The translations under genes and the position numbers were made by a program. A stretch of DNA of 64,000 nucleotides from Syngnathus acus. Lineage: Eukaryota; Chordata; Actinopteri; Syngnathiformes; Syngnathidae. Under the pieces are notes generated by a model. The model was not told the origin of the DNA. It searched no databases and saw nothing but the letters and a program-made list of their open reading frames with translations. Location of the stretch: assembly GCF_901709675.1 (NCBI RefSeq), contig NC_051089.1, forward strand, positions 16,107,976-16,171,975, in the 5' to 3' direction. This document shows, piece after piece, positions 44,101 to 57,825 of this stretch (position 1 is its first letter; each line of letters begins with the position of its first letter).

Positions 44101-47100
44101 TATAATATTGTATATAATTTGTGACATTGAATTCTTGCACAGTCACTGCAGGAATACAATGCAGCTGCGCCCCAATACCCAGCCAGAAAAATGAGAGGGT
44201 TGCGTCATAAAGGACATCTGGTGTAAAACCTGAGCCAAACAAAGTAGTAGCTCGCTCTGGCAGACCCTGATGAGGGTGAGATGTAAATCACAACAACAAA
44301 AACACATCAACACTATTCCTGATTGCTGTTGAGCAATCAAATATTCTATTCCTGATTGCCGGTGATCTTGAGCCTCTCCCGGGCAATTTATGGGCATGAG
44401 GCAGGCTGTTAACAACTCAATTCTACAGTTTAGTTATCTGAAATTATAGAAGACCTTCTTTTAAATAGGCAGAACGATTGTGAACGGAAAAGTTGCATGA
44501 GAGCGGAACTTCAGTTCTTGACTGGACTTGCTAGGACTTCCTTATTTGCTGATTTTGACTCTTGCTGCTTTTAACCAGCCAAATATTTTTGCAATTGATT
44601 TCATTTGTCCATCAATGGCCGGTTTTATATCCACTCACCAATGAGAGACTCTACAGTGGGAACCTCTCCCAAGTCCTCCAGAAGTTCATGAATGGGATCA
44701 TTGTGCTCCGGAGCAATGGCATCTTGATGGTCCAGAAGCAGCTAATAGCAAAGAACAGTCACATAATAAATGACAAAATATGAACTTGAGTGCATTATGT
44801 TCGGATGACGAAACTATTGGCTACATTGGAAGTGAGCCCACAGTGGGATTAATGTTCGAAAGATGTAAGAGATCAAATCTAACTCACCGTGTGTGTGTTA
44901 ATCATTTCTCCAATAGAGATGTAAATGACAGGTTTGGTGACAGTGACCAGGTCGGAGTACTGATCCACGTTGAATTTATCTTCCAGTGAGGGGACGTCAC
45001 ACGCTGTCAAAAAATATCGCCTGTGAAGGAGAGGAAGATATACAACAATATAAAATTTGACAAACGGTTGCTCAACATTTTTTTCTGTTGCAATTGATAT
45101 CTCACCTGAACTTTTGATAAGAGTTGCTGAGATATTCATTGATGGGATTCAAGTGGGCATTATCTCCAAGAAACATCTTGTTGGAGGCAGCGTGCTGCAG
45201 CATTTTGGCGACAGAGCCCAAATTTCGGCGCTGCTCGGTCGTTAGTTGACCACCTGCTGACATCTCGATGATGTCAAAGGCATCGGGGGCAACAATTGCC
45301 GGGTTCATGTAACGGTAGTACAAAAGGTTCCCCACGATCTGGAATAGCAAAATGCTTCCGTTAGAAAAAGGTCCGTCCAAATCCGGGGTGTCAAACTCTT
45401 TTTTTTCGCGGGCCGCATTGTATTCATAGCTTCTTTCGGAGGGCCATGACTGTCAACCCAAATAAATGTATGAGCACCTCATATTATATACAGTAAAAGT
45501 TACAAAACAAACTGACTTGTTTTCAAATCAGACGAGTAAAAACTGGTCAAATATTTAAAAAAAAAGATATTAAAAGTGAAGACAGTTTGCAATTCAAGTA
45601 ATGACACACGAATTTGATGCACAGTTTGTCTTCGTGGGCCACATAAAATGATGTGGCGGGCCGTATCTGGCCCCTGGGCCTTGAGTTTGACGCCTGTGGT
45701 CCAAATGCATCTTTTAACATCTGACCTTGAAACAAAACAAATAATGCGCAATATTCTTCCAAAGCTCATGACTGTATAAGAACACATGCAGAAGAGAGGA
45801 ATAGAGCAGAGAGATTAATATGCTAGCTCACCTTGAGACAACAGCTAGAGAGTAGAAAGAGGTATGGCTCGACACCAAGGTATTGGCATGGTGGAAAAAG
45901 CAGAAAGGCAAGAGAAACAAAATAAAGAAATGATTATGAAACAGGAAGGTCAGGCAGAAAGAAGACAACAGAGAAAAGGGAAAAAAGCAAAGCACCCGAC
46001 AGCAGTTTTCTCCCTCAATCTGATATGTCGCTTCTGACTATATATATTCAAATATTTCTTTAGTTTGTTTAAAGAGATGTAAAGACTGTGTCGGCATACA
46101 ACAATGTACAAATGAAGTCAATAAACCTTAAGCAGTTCATCCTCTTCAGCATCTGGGAACTTCTCGTGGAGGGTGTCTTTAAGGACCTTGGAGACAAAAC
46201 GCATCCCATAGCTATAGGATACATAAATGGACAGTTTGAGTCACAAGAATTTGAAATAAATATATTGCTGCTCTGAATCAGCCGACAAAAGCCTATAAAT
46301 ACTCACGGAATTTTATCAACAGAAACAATTATGGCAGAAAGGAACTTGTCCGTGACCGTCTTCATGATCTTGATGGAGGCTTCCAGTCTATTCCGGACTT
46401 CTTCATGGGACATTGCCTGCTCGGGTGTTACATCATATGGGAGCTTGCTGTAGAAAACGTGGCAAAAAAAAAAGAGATTCTGCTGTGATTTTTTGCGGAG
46501 TTTTGATAGAGTTTCCGAAAGAAAAACTCGCTCCGTTTTTTAGCATCACCCACTGAATGCGCTTTTATAGCCGAGTTAATCGCTCATGACCAGGTTATGA
46601 GTTTAGCATGTTCCTGTGGGGATCTTACCAGATTAAGAGAGCCAGCCACCTTTGTAACACTGAAACTCCTAGCTTTAGACTCAACCCAGCTTTCAAAGCC
46701 AATAATATCGCTTTGTAGGATGATGTTGTAAATTGTGAAAGAACACCTTTGTTGACATTCACAGATGAACTGAAGTCAATTTTAACTTGACCAGTTTGTC
46801 TACTTGACAGTCAAATCTGCTTAACTAAAGTGCCAAACGCTGCCAATCTCACCTGGCCTCTCCAGTTTGCGTTTCCATCTGGTTGACCCAGCTCTTATAA
46901 ATGTCCACTGGGTCGGTCTTGATGTTAAGTGTTTTGTCATCCATGATCTCCTTCACAACTGGTGCCAAGATCTGTCTCAGTGCGTTCTGGCCCCTCGCAC
47001 CTCGGTGGAAACTTACCACCATCTTTATGACTGTCGGATTTCCTGTGACAATCTCCTTCATCTGGTCAACTTTTGACCTGCAGACAGTTAATGAACACGA

Positions 47101-50100
47101 GGTTATACCTTTTATAGGCAAAGTTTTCCCTTTAATACTCCATATTTATAAGACACATGTATTTCAACTTATACATCAATTAATTTGCCACTCACATTTC
47201 AACTCACTCACCTATAATACATTTAAAATGTATTTGAATTAGGGCCGGAACAAGTTAATTTTGAGGACAAATTAATTACGGGAAAAAAAATAATTACTAA
47301 TACAGTCATCCTTTGACTTAATTATGACACTGACAGAAATGACATTAGCCCACCAGAATGTTCGGTTGACCAATAAAGAGCTTTAGTTGTTTTGAAATGC
47401 GTAGAGGGAAGACTATGATGACACAAATTGAGCAACAAAGACTTTGCTTATTACCGAGACACTTCAAGCTTGCGCTATCACATGAATGCAAAACATGCTA
47501 TAACAAGAATGAGCACCGTAGGTCACGTTGGCGGCAAAAGTAAGAGTAAGGCCAGTTTGTCTGTTTGTAAGTGGCTGAAAGATAAGCAGAAATAGACTTG
47601 AGCATTATTGTGAGGTCAATGGGTGCTGTTATTAAATGCCAATAAAATGTTGAGAAGAAAGAACAAAGGAGAACAAAGTCATTTGGTTGATGATTATTAT
47701 CATTATTATTATTGTATTGAATTTAAAAGTACATTCATTGTTAAAAATGAGTTACAAATTCTCTAATTATTTAGATAACTTACTTGATTTCCTCCTGCAG
47801 GGCCGTCTTAAAGAGCTTGAGCAGCAGATACTCCTCTCTTTGGTTTGAGGCATAATTGTATAGGGTGAAGATAACAGAGTCCATAAACTTTGTGGATTTA
47901 TTCTGAGGCATTTGGAAGATCAGCTTGGCGAGATATGTTGGATTGGTCTGAAAACAGGCAATAATGGGTGCTTTGAATATCATTGGTACAGTGGATACAA
48001 ACGTTTTCAAATCATTTTAAATGCCAGGATTTTGTGATGTCAAAAAGGAGAACAACAAATCATTTTAATACTTTTTTTCCCCAGTGCTGATTTTTTTTCT
48101 TTTTGTGGGTTTTTTGAAAGCGGATGTAAAAAAGAACCATACTTTGATTTCACAAGTGGGCACGCTTTTTTAAGTGGGAGTGTTTCTGAATAAACCAATT
48201 CCATTCAAACTCATGTTGTTGCGGCATAAAAAAAAACTGTTATGGTAAATTGAACTATTTCGCTATAATTTGAAAAAGTTCTGTTTGCGCAATCACATCA
48301 CATAATAGGGCTGTTTTGCTTCATCTGAAACTGTGGCCTCCCTCAGACAATGTGGTTGGGGATTAGAAACAGTTCCAAATGCCAGTCAGTGTTGGCACAA
48401 AGCTTTCAGGCATCTGCCAAAAAAAATGTACATCATCAGAACTTCATTTGGGATTAGTCAGGGGCAGTTTAAAATGTTGCAGGTCTGTGCTTACTTCCAT
48501 TTGAATACGGCGATTAAATGTGATTGGCAGAACCACAATGACAGTAAAAAGGTGCGCAACCTCATTATTATTATTATTATTATTATCTTATTTTAGTTTT
48601 TTTTGTTATTGCTGCTGTTGTTTTTTTTGGAAAATATAAACACCCCAAATTTAATGACATGTTATAGGTCATAAAATGTTGGGGGAAAAAAAGTTCTGAA
48701 ATTATTTATATGAATCTTAATTTTTTTAAATCACAAAATCAGGCTTTTGGAGGGTGAAGACCTTTTATAATACATACACCGACTATGTACCGTAATTTTC
48801 GGACTATAAGTCGCGTTTTTTTTTCATAGTTTGGGTGGGGGGGCGACTTATACTCAGGAGCGACTTATATACATATATATGGTTTTTTTTCACTTTTTTG
48901 GGCATTTTATGGCTGGTGCGACTTATACTCCGGTGCGACTTATAGTCCGAAAATTACGGTAACTGAAACCTGTTAAAAAAAATTCAAATACCTGTAGTAG
49001 GTAGAAGAGATGCTGGTAAGCTTCCAATTTGACTCTCTTTTCTTTGCTTAGGGCCTTGAGACCTCCTCTGTGTTTGTTCATCATCATCATGTCTGAAAGC
49101 TGCCCCTTGTTTTTTTTGGTCAGCTTCTTGCTGTGCGACACCACCTCCTGCAGGGTGATTTTGTTCTTCACCAGCAGCCCAATCTTGATGTCCATCAGGT
49201 TCAGGTCATTCTCTAGCTGCTGATTGGAGCGAATGTTGGTGACCACTTCCTCGCGGAGCCGCATTAGCTCCAACTCCTCTTGGAAGTCCTGGTCACTGTG
49301 ATCCAACAGATGCACAAACTTCCTCACCACTGCCATCGGAGGATTTTCGGCATTGACTGTGTGAAGATGTTTTGCGATGTTAACCGAGGAAAAACTAAAA
49401 CCAGACATTTGTTGACATAAAATGTGCATTTCCATCTTACTCAGCGTCTTGTAGTCGTCCCTGGCCTTGTTGGCTCTGATGAAAGCCTGAATCTTCACCA
49501 CATCTTTGATCTGGGGTAAAAACATCTATCACTCGGCCGCTCAATAGTCCATGTTAGGAACGGCACAGAATCCAATACAAATCACATCGCTAAAGTGTAC
49601 TAAATGAGCCCACTGCCCCCGAAACGCCGAAGGACCTCAAGGAAACGTGTGTGACAGGAAGTGATTTAAACCATTAATTAAACCACAACACACTACATCG
49701 TATTATTACTTTTTGTTCTAAATGACATGATTAAATTGCATTCTTGACATTACAACCAAGAATTATTAGGATTGGCATGAGAAAGGATTATATATTCAAC
49801 AAAACTTTCCTTTGCATGTAAGCTATCACAATACAAAACACTGATTCTCTCCGCACACACACACAAACACGTATAGGTAATACTTACATGATCCTTGAAG
49901 TACTGTAGACGATCCCGGTACTTTTTACGAGCTTGATGCATTCGAACCATTGATTGGATCTGGGAGAGAAGAATAGTAATCATTTATGCTGAAGCGGAAA
50001 GTCTTGTATTGCTTCTTATTGCATTGACATTATTGCCATAAGACTGTATTTCACCTTTACAGCATCATCACTGTGGTCTTCTAAATACTTTTTACGGTCC

Positions 50101-53100
50101 TTGAAATCCTTCCTCTGTTTGTAGCCTTTCCAGTGAGCCTGGGGGGGAAATGATTAGAGAGCTAAATATATTAGGACTCAAAAATATTTTTAACAAGTTG
50201 TGCAATATTGATATTGCAATACATTGTGATATGTTTTTTTTTTGTATTGTGTCGAAAATCCACCGCAAAGCACAGAGCACAGCTTTTTATTGTGTTTTCG
50301 GTCAGGAAATACGAAACGTAATGTTTTTTGTAAAGTTGTATCTTGGGGCTGTCTCTCAGTATGCACATTAAACAACCCCGAGTTCACCTGTATTTGTGTA
50401 ACAGCTGGCTCTTGTGATTTTAGGAAGTCCATCCTCTTCTTTTGGCCCTTCCTCACCAGGTAGCCACGGCAACGAGCTTGCAGCTTAGTAATGAGAGCCT
50501 CGTTCGCCAACCACAACTGCTCTCGATTGTAAGCTGTTGTTACCCCTGAAACTACGGACTGAGGGGAGCAAAAAAAAAAAAAAAAAAAGTTAAAACAGCA
50601 GTGATTTATGCCACACTGCACATGTACATTATACCTGAATGTCTTCCTTGTTGAGCGGTGTGTTGTTTTGGAGGAAACCTGCTGGCTCCACCCAGGTACC
50701 CTCTTTTGTATTTAGGTTGTAGTAGTAGTTGTGTCCACCTTTCACCCAGTGTTGTACCCACTCACTGCCGTTATCACCTGGATATGGTAAAAAAAATTTA
50801 AGGCAAAGGTTAACATTCAACCAGGGCTAAAATGAATGTTGTTTTATGTTTTATCTTGGATACATGATTGGATCATTTCAAAAATGCTTGATTGGACAAT
50901 CAGCTATATCCTCTTCAGTGGATCAGGATGTCAATGATGACTCTGATTTAAGAAATTTATTAATTATTAATAATAACATTAATTTAAATTTATGATAGAT
51001 GAGCCACGCCTTCATTCATCAGCTGATAAAGACGCGTCACACCTACACCAGTGACACTCTGATGAAGGCACGCCGAAACATGTCAGGTAAATAAAACAAC
51101 TTAAATCATTTGTCTGTGATAAAAGAACTAGTCAACTAATCTATAAGTGAAGACAAAATGAACTTAGTACAACTAAATATTGAGACGTTAATCTTTAACC
51201 ATTAGTTCTTCATTCAGGTTAGTTAGACTTTGCGAAAGCAGATAGGGAAATGCTTCTTCAGAGCACAAATCTAAATTAATTTGGCAAGAAAAATTTGACC
51301 AATATTACACAATCAGCCGTCCAGTTGAACTGCCTAATGCACAGGTGTCAAACACAAGGCCCGGGGGCCAGATACGGCCCGCGAAGACAAATTGTGCATC
51401 AAATTCGTGTGTCATTACTAGAATTGCAAATTGTCTTCAATTTTAATATCTTTTTTTTTAAATATTTGACCAGTTTTTACTCATCTGATTTGAAAACGAG
51501 TTATTTGTCAGTTTGTTTTGTAGCTTTTACTGTATATAATATGAGGTGCTCATACATTTATTTGGGTTGACTGTCATAATGGTCCTTCGAAAGAAGCTAT
51601 GACTACAATGCGGCCTGCGAAAAAAAAAGAGTTTGACACCCCTGGCCTAATGGGATGAAATTAGGGGTGTAACGATTCATCGATACACATCGATTAATCG
51701 ATATAATTCTCTACGATTTATTGGCATCGATGCTAAACGTAAACATCGATTTATATCGCCGTGTTTGACCTCGGACATTAGACGCGACTTTATTTTGAAA
51801 TCCAGTTCATTGTCGCTTGCTTCCTCTTTCCGGGAGCAGTACGCGGCGTGTTGTGTTGTGAGCAGAGCAGGCACGTGAAAGGGGAGCCGACAACTACGCG
51901 GCTCCTGGGCTGGTGCTATGGCTAGTGTCCAAGAAGACGAGGAAATTCGCTCCCCTTTGGGCTTCAAGTCATTCGTTTGGAAGCACTTTGGATTCCAAAG
52001 AAAAGATGGCTCAACGGACAATTAAAATTATTGTAAATAAATAGTTCAGTAATGCACTTTAAAGTTAATGGTATTACAAAAAAAGAAAGAATATTCATTT
52101 TTCTTTACTTATATGAGAAAAAATATAGGAATTTGATAAAGTTCAGTGTTAAAATAAGCACTTTGTATACTACAATACTCTTGTAATTTCCTAAATAAAG
52201 AGTTTGCAGTACCTTGTTGATTTTGCGTATGAATTGTTATAAATCAGGATATTGTTCTATATTTTTTATTTAAAAAAAATATATATATATCGATCGTGGA
52301 GCACTATATCGTGATGTATCGTGAATGAATCACAGCAGGCTTTAAGATATCGGCAAATATCGTATCGTGTTTCTTTGTATCGATATGATATCGTATCGTG
52401 ACAAAACCCGCGATTTACACCCCTAGATGAAATGGCCCAAATTCCCACGGGTGTATAAAAGTTTTAAGAAAGAGTAGATAGACATGTTTCCCATGCAGGA
52501 CATGTCTATATAGCTAGTGTAAAGTGCTAGTACACGTTTCACTTCAATTTGATGACTACTGGGCGTGAACAACAAAAGTACTGAATAATGTGGTTGTGAA
52601 TCAACTAAAAACATGATGTCAATACAGAAAAGCGCTTTTTTTTGTGACAAAAATGTAATCAGTGTAATTCTTCAACCTACTTGGTTCTGTCCTTACCATC
52701 TTTTTTCTTCACTTCCTTAACTTTGGCCAAGTCATCTTGGTAGGTCTGCGCACATTCAGAAGTGACTCCATAGAGTCCTGCTCCAGGGTTACGCAGCGCT
52801 GTGACAGTCTGAGCGGCATCGCCAGTGTCCACAGCCTCATTTATGGCGTGAACAGACTGAGCGACTGTTGACATAAAAACAGCATTGAAAAAAAGCAAGC
52901 TCGCACAATGTCACAAACTTTCTAATCCCCCAATTGTATGCTGCATGAACAAAAGTGTGTGCTTACACAACAAGGCATCCTTTGTGTCCTGGTTAGCCTT
53001 GAGAATAGCATCCTGGATCTCATCCAGCCAAAGCACAGCAGAAGGATCTTGCGTTTCCTGGATACACAATGAAAAACATGCTGAGCGTGCATATGTACTA

Positions 53101-56100
53101 ACTAGGAGTGGAACAATGAACAATTTGGATCAAAAAGGTTTTGATTGAAAAGATGCGAGTGTATCCACTCTTACAAAATTAAATCATTGCGCTTTAAACA
53201 CAGTATATCAAAACATATTATTTTAATGGGTGAACGCCCATAGTACTACCGTGTTTTTACATGCATAATGCGCAAAATTTAACTAATTTCTTGTCCTAAA
53301 ATCTGGGGTGCGCATTATGCATGGGTACAACAATTTTTGAAGAAAATCTCCCTCGAAATAAAACTTGAAATCACACCTTTCTTCTTGTTTGTTGTCAATC
53401 GCGCATCGCATTCAGCCATCCTGCCCAACACACTTAGTCAGTAAAATTCATAATTGACGACACATTGTTTGATGCGATGGTGCAATCCTTGATGGTGTGT
53501 TATTGTCAAATATTGTTTGTTTTTTAATCTCCATCGCAGACCGGATATCATACGGAGGCCGCCATGACAGTATGCGCAGAACGGATGCGCAAGACACGTC
53601 AGCTATATAAGGAGCGAGAGTTCAGTTCTCTACCTATTAGTTTCAATTCACAGTTTAATTAGCAGTTTCAATCAGCAAATAACAAAATGCGTATTACAGG
53701 TAATATTTTATTTCACAACACTTTGCCTTGTTCCTTTCTTCTCTGCTGTTCACTTCAAACACGCTCCATACGAACACAATGCTCTCGTATCAGACACTTG
53801 CTCGATCACCTGCTCGTTTGCTGTCACAATGTACCCTACACAAATCCGAAACATTTCTTCGCTATCGAGTTTGCTACCGCATGCGCAGTGATACTGACCG
53901 GCAGAATAACATCCGGTTGTTCCCAAAGATGATCTTTTTTCTGAAATAATTTTACGTTGACGGACTTAAGTAAGAGTCAAAATTTGGGTGCGTATTATAC
54001 ATGGGTACAGGCTTTTTTCCACCATCGACATGCCATTTTTAGGGTGCGTATTATGCACGGGGGCGCATTATGCATGGAAAAACATGGTAAATCAACCACT
54101 TTATTTTTTTTGGGGGGGGGGACTCCACGGTGTCGCTGTTATTGTAATGAGTTTAATTTTTGTTATCATTAAGCCTCTTTACACATTTTTGAAATTCCAA
54201 CAAACCTAAGGATGCCTAAGCAAACTGTAGAACATGGAGCGTCAACATTGATTTTATTTTCATTCCAATTAAAAAAAACACAAATACTTTCAAAATGTTT
54301 TTTTAGTATATAATATTACCCATATATCTAAGTCTCGACTTTACGCGCTCCGATTCTACGCGACTTTATGTCTAACACGGTTTGGACATGGACCCCAATC
54401 GTTTTCATTGTATTTTAAATGGACGATATTGTAGAAATTGCAGTGTGAGCAGACAAGAGGTAATTTCTACTTGTGACTACCTAACGGTGTGTTGTGCTTT
54501 TTCTCCTTCCGTGTTCCTCACTCCCGCCAACACGTGAATCTTCGTACGCAATTTCCCGATACACTTGTATACATGGCTCTGAATTTTTTCCCCTTCCAAG
54601 ACTTTCTAATAACGCGCTTTCAGGGTTAACGCGATTTCCAGATTCTGGACCGCAAAGTCAGTGTAAAATAGAGGCTTAGCTGTATTGAAAACAAACATTT
54701 CAAAACATTAGGCCACATATGCTCATTCACTCTGCACAATATTAGGCATGTCTCCAAAATCAACCAATGAATGTTGAAACAGATGCAAAAAATAGATATA
54801 ACATTTGATGTGAAATTGTGGTGAGTCACACCGATAAGCTACGTAATACACTGTAGTAACTCTTTTGTGTATCCAGATGGCGCACTCCTTCTCTATACGA
54901 GGCACTGTTGCCCTGTGTCTAACAGCCACCTCATGTGGTTCCAGCCCTGCCCTTCTTGTTGTGCTGCAGGGCAGAGGAGAAGAGAGGAGGTGTGCGCATT
55001 TGGAGAAGGGGCGGGTGAGTCAAACTGATACCTGATCTTAAGTCCAAAGGGCCAGGCAGAGCTACAAACATCTGTAGCAACATGCATCTGGTCTCCCAAA
55101 CTATCTTGTCAGGTTTATTTAAACCCGATTAGTGTTACTGGCAGTAGGTGTTTTACATCGTATTTGCAGAAGGTGAATAATGACCGCAGGAGGCACCCAG
55201 TAAGGGTGTGGTGCCTGAGAAGTGAGGCAACCGGCGCAATAACTGTGGCACAGCTTGTCACATATTAACATGTCATACAACTAAAGAGGAAGTGAAAGCC
55301 GGAAGGTCAGAAAAATAATAACTCATCTTCACACGTGTGCTTCCTTAGAAACTACGATCTGATTTTTGTTTTAATTTCAAATTACAAGTCTACAAAAGCA
55401 GAATGTGTCAGTTTGCGATATGTCGATTTTCAGAAGGACTGCAGACAGTATAGAGCCGAGTCTGCAGAACTTCCTGCTGTTTTTCCAGCCTCATGACACC
55501 TTCTCTCTATCTCGCAGTTCTAATAGTGCAAAGGTAATGATGAACCAGCAAGAACCACATGTTGTTTCATCTCCTCTGACCTAAAATCACTTTCAGCCTA
55601 ACCACACCTCCACTGTAGCTTTGATTCTTAAGTCTAAACAGAGCAATGCTCCAGCGAGCCTCAGAAATCCAATATTGCACTTTTCTAACTAACTCTTGTT
55701 TAAAACATATCACCTCACACTGCCTGACGAAGAACAAGACGCCTGTGCTCATGGGTGGAGCCAATCAACTGTAGCGGCAAACTTTCTGTCCCTTTATGGA
55801 AGAAAGGTTTTGGAGCTTGTGCTTGTTATTTCCTGTCAAAAGGCATGAAAATAGCTCTCCTTCAATCGCTTTGTTTTCTTTGTCAGGAGTTCACATAATA
55901 CTGTATGCATTTAAGGGTTTGTGTGAACGCTGCTGTTGATATTTGGGGATAAGTAGACTGCATCCTCAGATTTAGCCCTGGTAAGCAACTTAATATTTTT
56001 GGGGGGGGCTTGAGAACATTTAGTTATTTGTCGTCTGAACTGCAAATTCTGCAAAACTGCAGAAATTGATTAATGGCATGTGTCCCTAGAAATAGTCTTT

Positions 56101-57792
56101 GAGAAATACAGTGTCAAAATTGGAAACATGAAGCGTATTAAACAGCTCGGAGAGGGAAAAAGAAATTTAGCATTACTTTGGTTAACAATTTATTTTCTGT
56201 GGCAGAGCACCAAACCAAATATGGTGTGCACATGCAAAACAAAGGACAATGAGTCAGTCAGTCTGGTTTCCTAGACTGGGATCAACAGTGTTTCGTCTTT
56301 GATAAAAGTTTGCGCAAATAAAACCAAGGAAAGGCATGTAAAGAAAACAAGTATTAAGGAAGCGACAGGAAGTGAGAGGCGGAGATGATCCCAGCATGAC
56401 ATCATCCGACTGCATGAATCATGTGCTGCTCATAGGCCTGAGTCAAACCAAGCCGTCTGTAAGTGTCATATGTCTGTGAGCCTTGTGATCAAACATTCAC
56501 AGTAGTATGCATCTATTTTGTTGAATTATTTTCAAGCAGTGCATATTTACTGCGTGCATCATCTCTGGTTAGAGTCGACCTTTCATTGTTTTGAAAAAGT
56601 GCTACATTATGTGCAATCATTTTTTTCAAGTTTGTTTCAACACTACCTTCATGGAAATATTGCTTAACCTCCTTGAGTAATATTTAGGTAGATCTTACAT
56701 GCGCTTTCTCCCTGCGGGCCTCGAGAAGTTTGTCGTGGTAGTGTTGAGCTACAGATGGGTCTACGTCGGTGAGCTTGGCTGATGGGTTCTGCAACATGGC
56801 CAGGGTCTTCAAAGGATCCCCTTCATCCAAGGCCTCATTGATCAGTCCGATGGCTGCAATTCCTACAAAACACAAGTGTTTTAAGATACTGAGAGAGAAA
56901 AATGTTTTGTGCAAATGCTGCAGTTGAGTGTATATGGAAGAAGATATCTAAGCTATTAATGGTCAAGTGTTGGGTAGCTTTTTTTATTCCATAAAAATGA
57001 TACCTCTAGGTTGATTATTTCAAGTATTTGTGCCAATATGGGTACGTGTCTTACGTTCATGCTCCTCCTGTACGGACATGTTGACCTGATCAATACAAGC
57101 TTGTATGTCATTCCAGGTGAGATTATCACAGCCCTCCTCCCTGGCTGCTGCCTTAAGACGAATCAACTCATCCATGTACCTAAGGCACAATTAGTACAAC
57201 AGGCACAATATTACATTGTGTAAACCCATCTGACAATCTTACTGATGCCTGTGTGCCTGTACTCACCTCTGTGCATATTCAGGCTCCACATTACTAAGCC
57301 CTGTGATGGAGCTGGACAGTTGTCTCCAGAGCGTGGCCCGGTCTCCAACGTCAATGGCCTCATTTATCAACACCACTGATGACAACATCTCAACTGCAAC
57401 GAGCAGCTCTGGATGCGATAGAGAGTTCTGCAGAATAGATACCCAAAATTCTCCACGTTATTCATGTATCTTTCCCAAGATTAAGATCAAAGCTTAAAAG
57501 AAAAATTGATTTATTTATTTTCTAAAGCTTGGAATATGTAAACTCACATAAAAAAAAATCTAACATTTTTAACCTTTCAAGCACAAAGTGGCGCACTGAA
57601 GCATTTCAAAGCCTTCTCTGCTATTCTGATCACTCTCAAAAGCACAGACAGTTTACACATATATATATATATATTTTTTTGTCCAGATATCAGTTTCTAT
57701 TGTATGTGTTACCATATCAATGTAAACTTCCCAGGGCAGCCAGAATCAAGATTGCTGGCCAATACCAAATAAGCATAGTCAAAATGGTTTGT

Positions 57793-57825
<33 letters not shown>

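Noticed and set aside
33256-51644. Dispersed near-identical repeats that might suggest an array such as CRISPR
   Set aside because: The copies are kilobases apart with TIRs and 8-bp target duplications in a vertebrate genome; they are transposable elements.
55500-55545. Pyrimidine tract, CAG, 16 bases, then GTAATG on the plus strand, like a micro-exon
   Set aside because: No flanking plus-strand gene or exon exists to join it; a chance arrangement.
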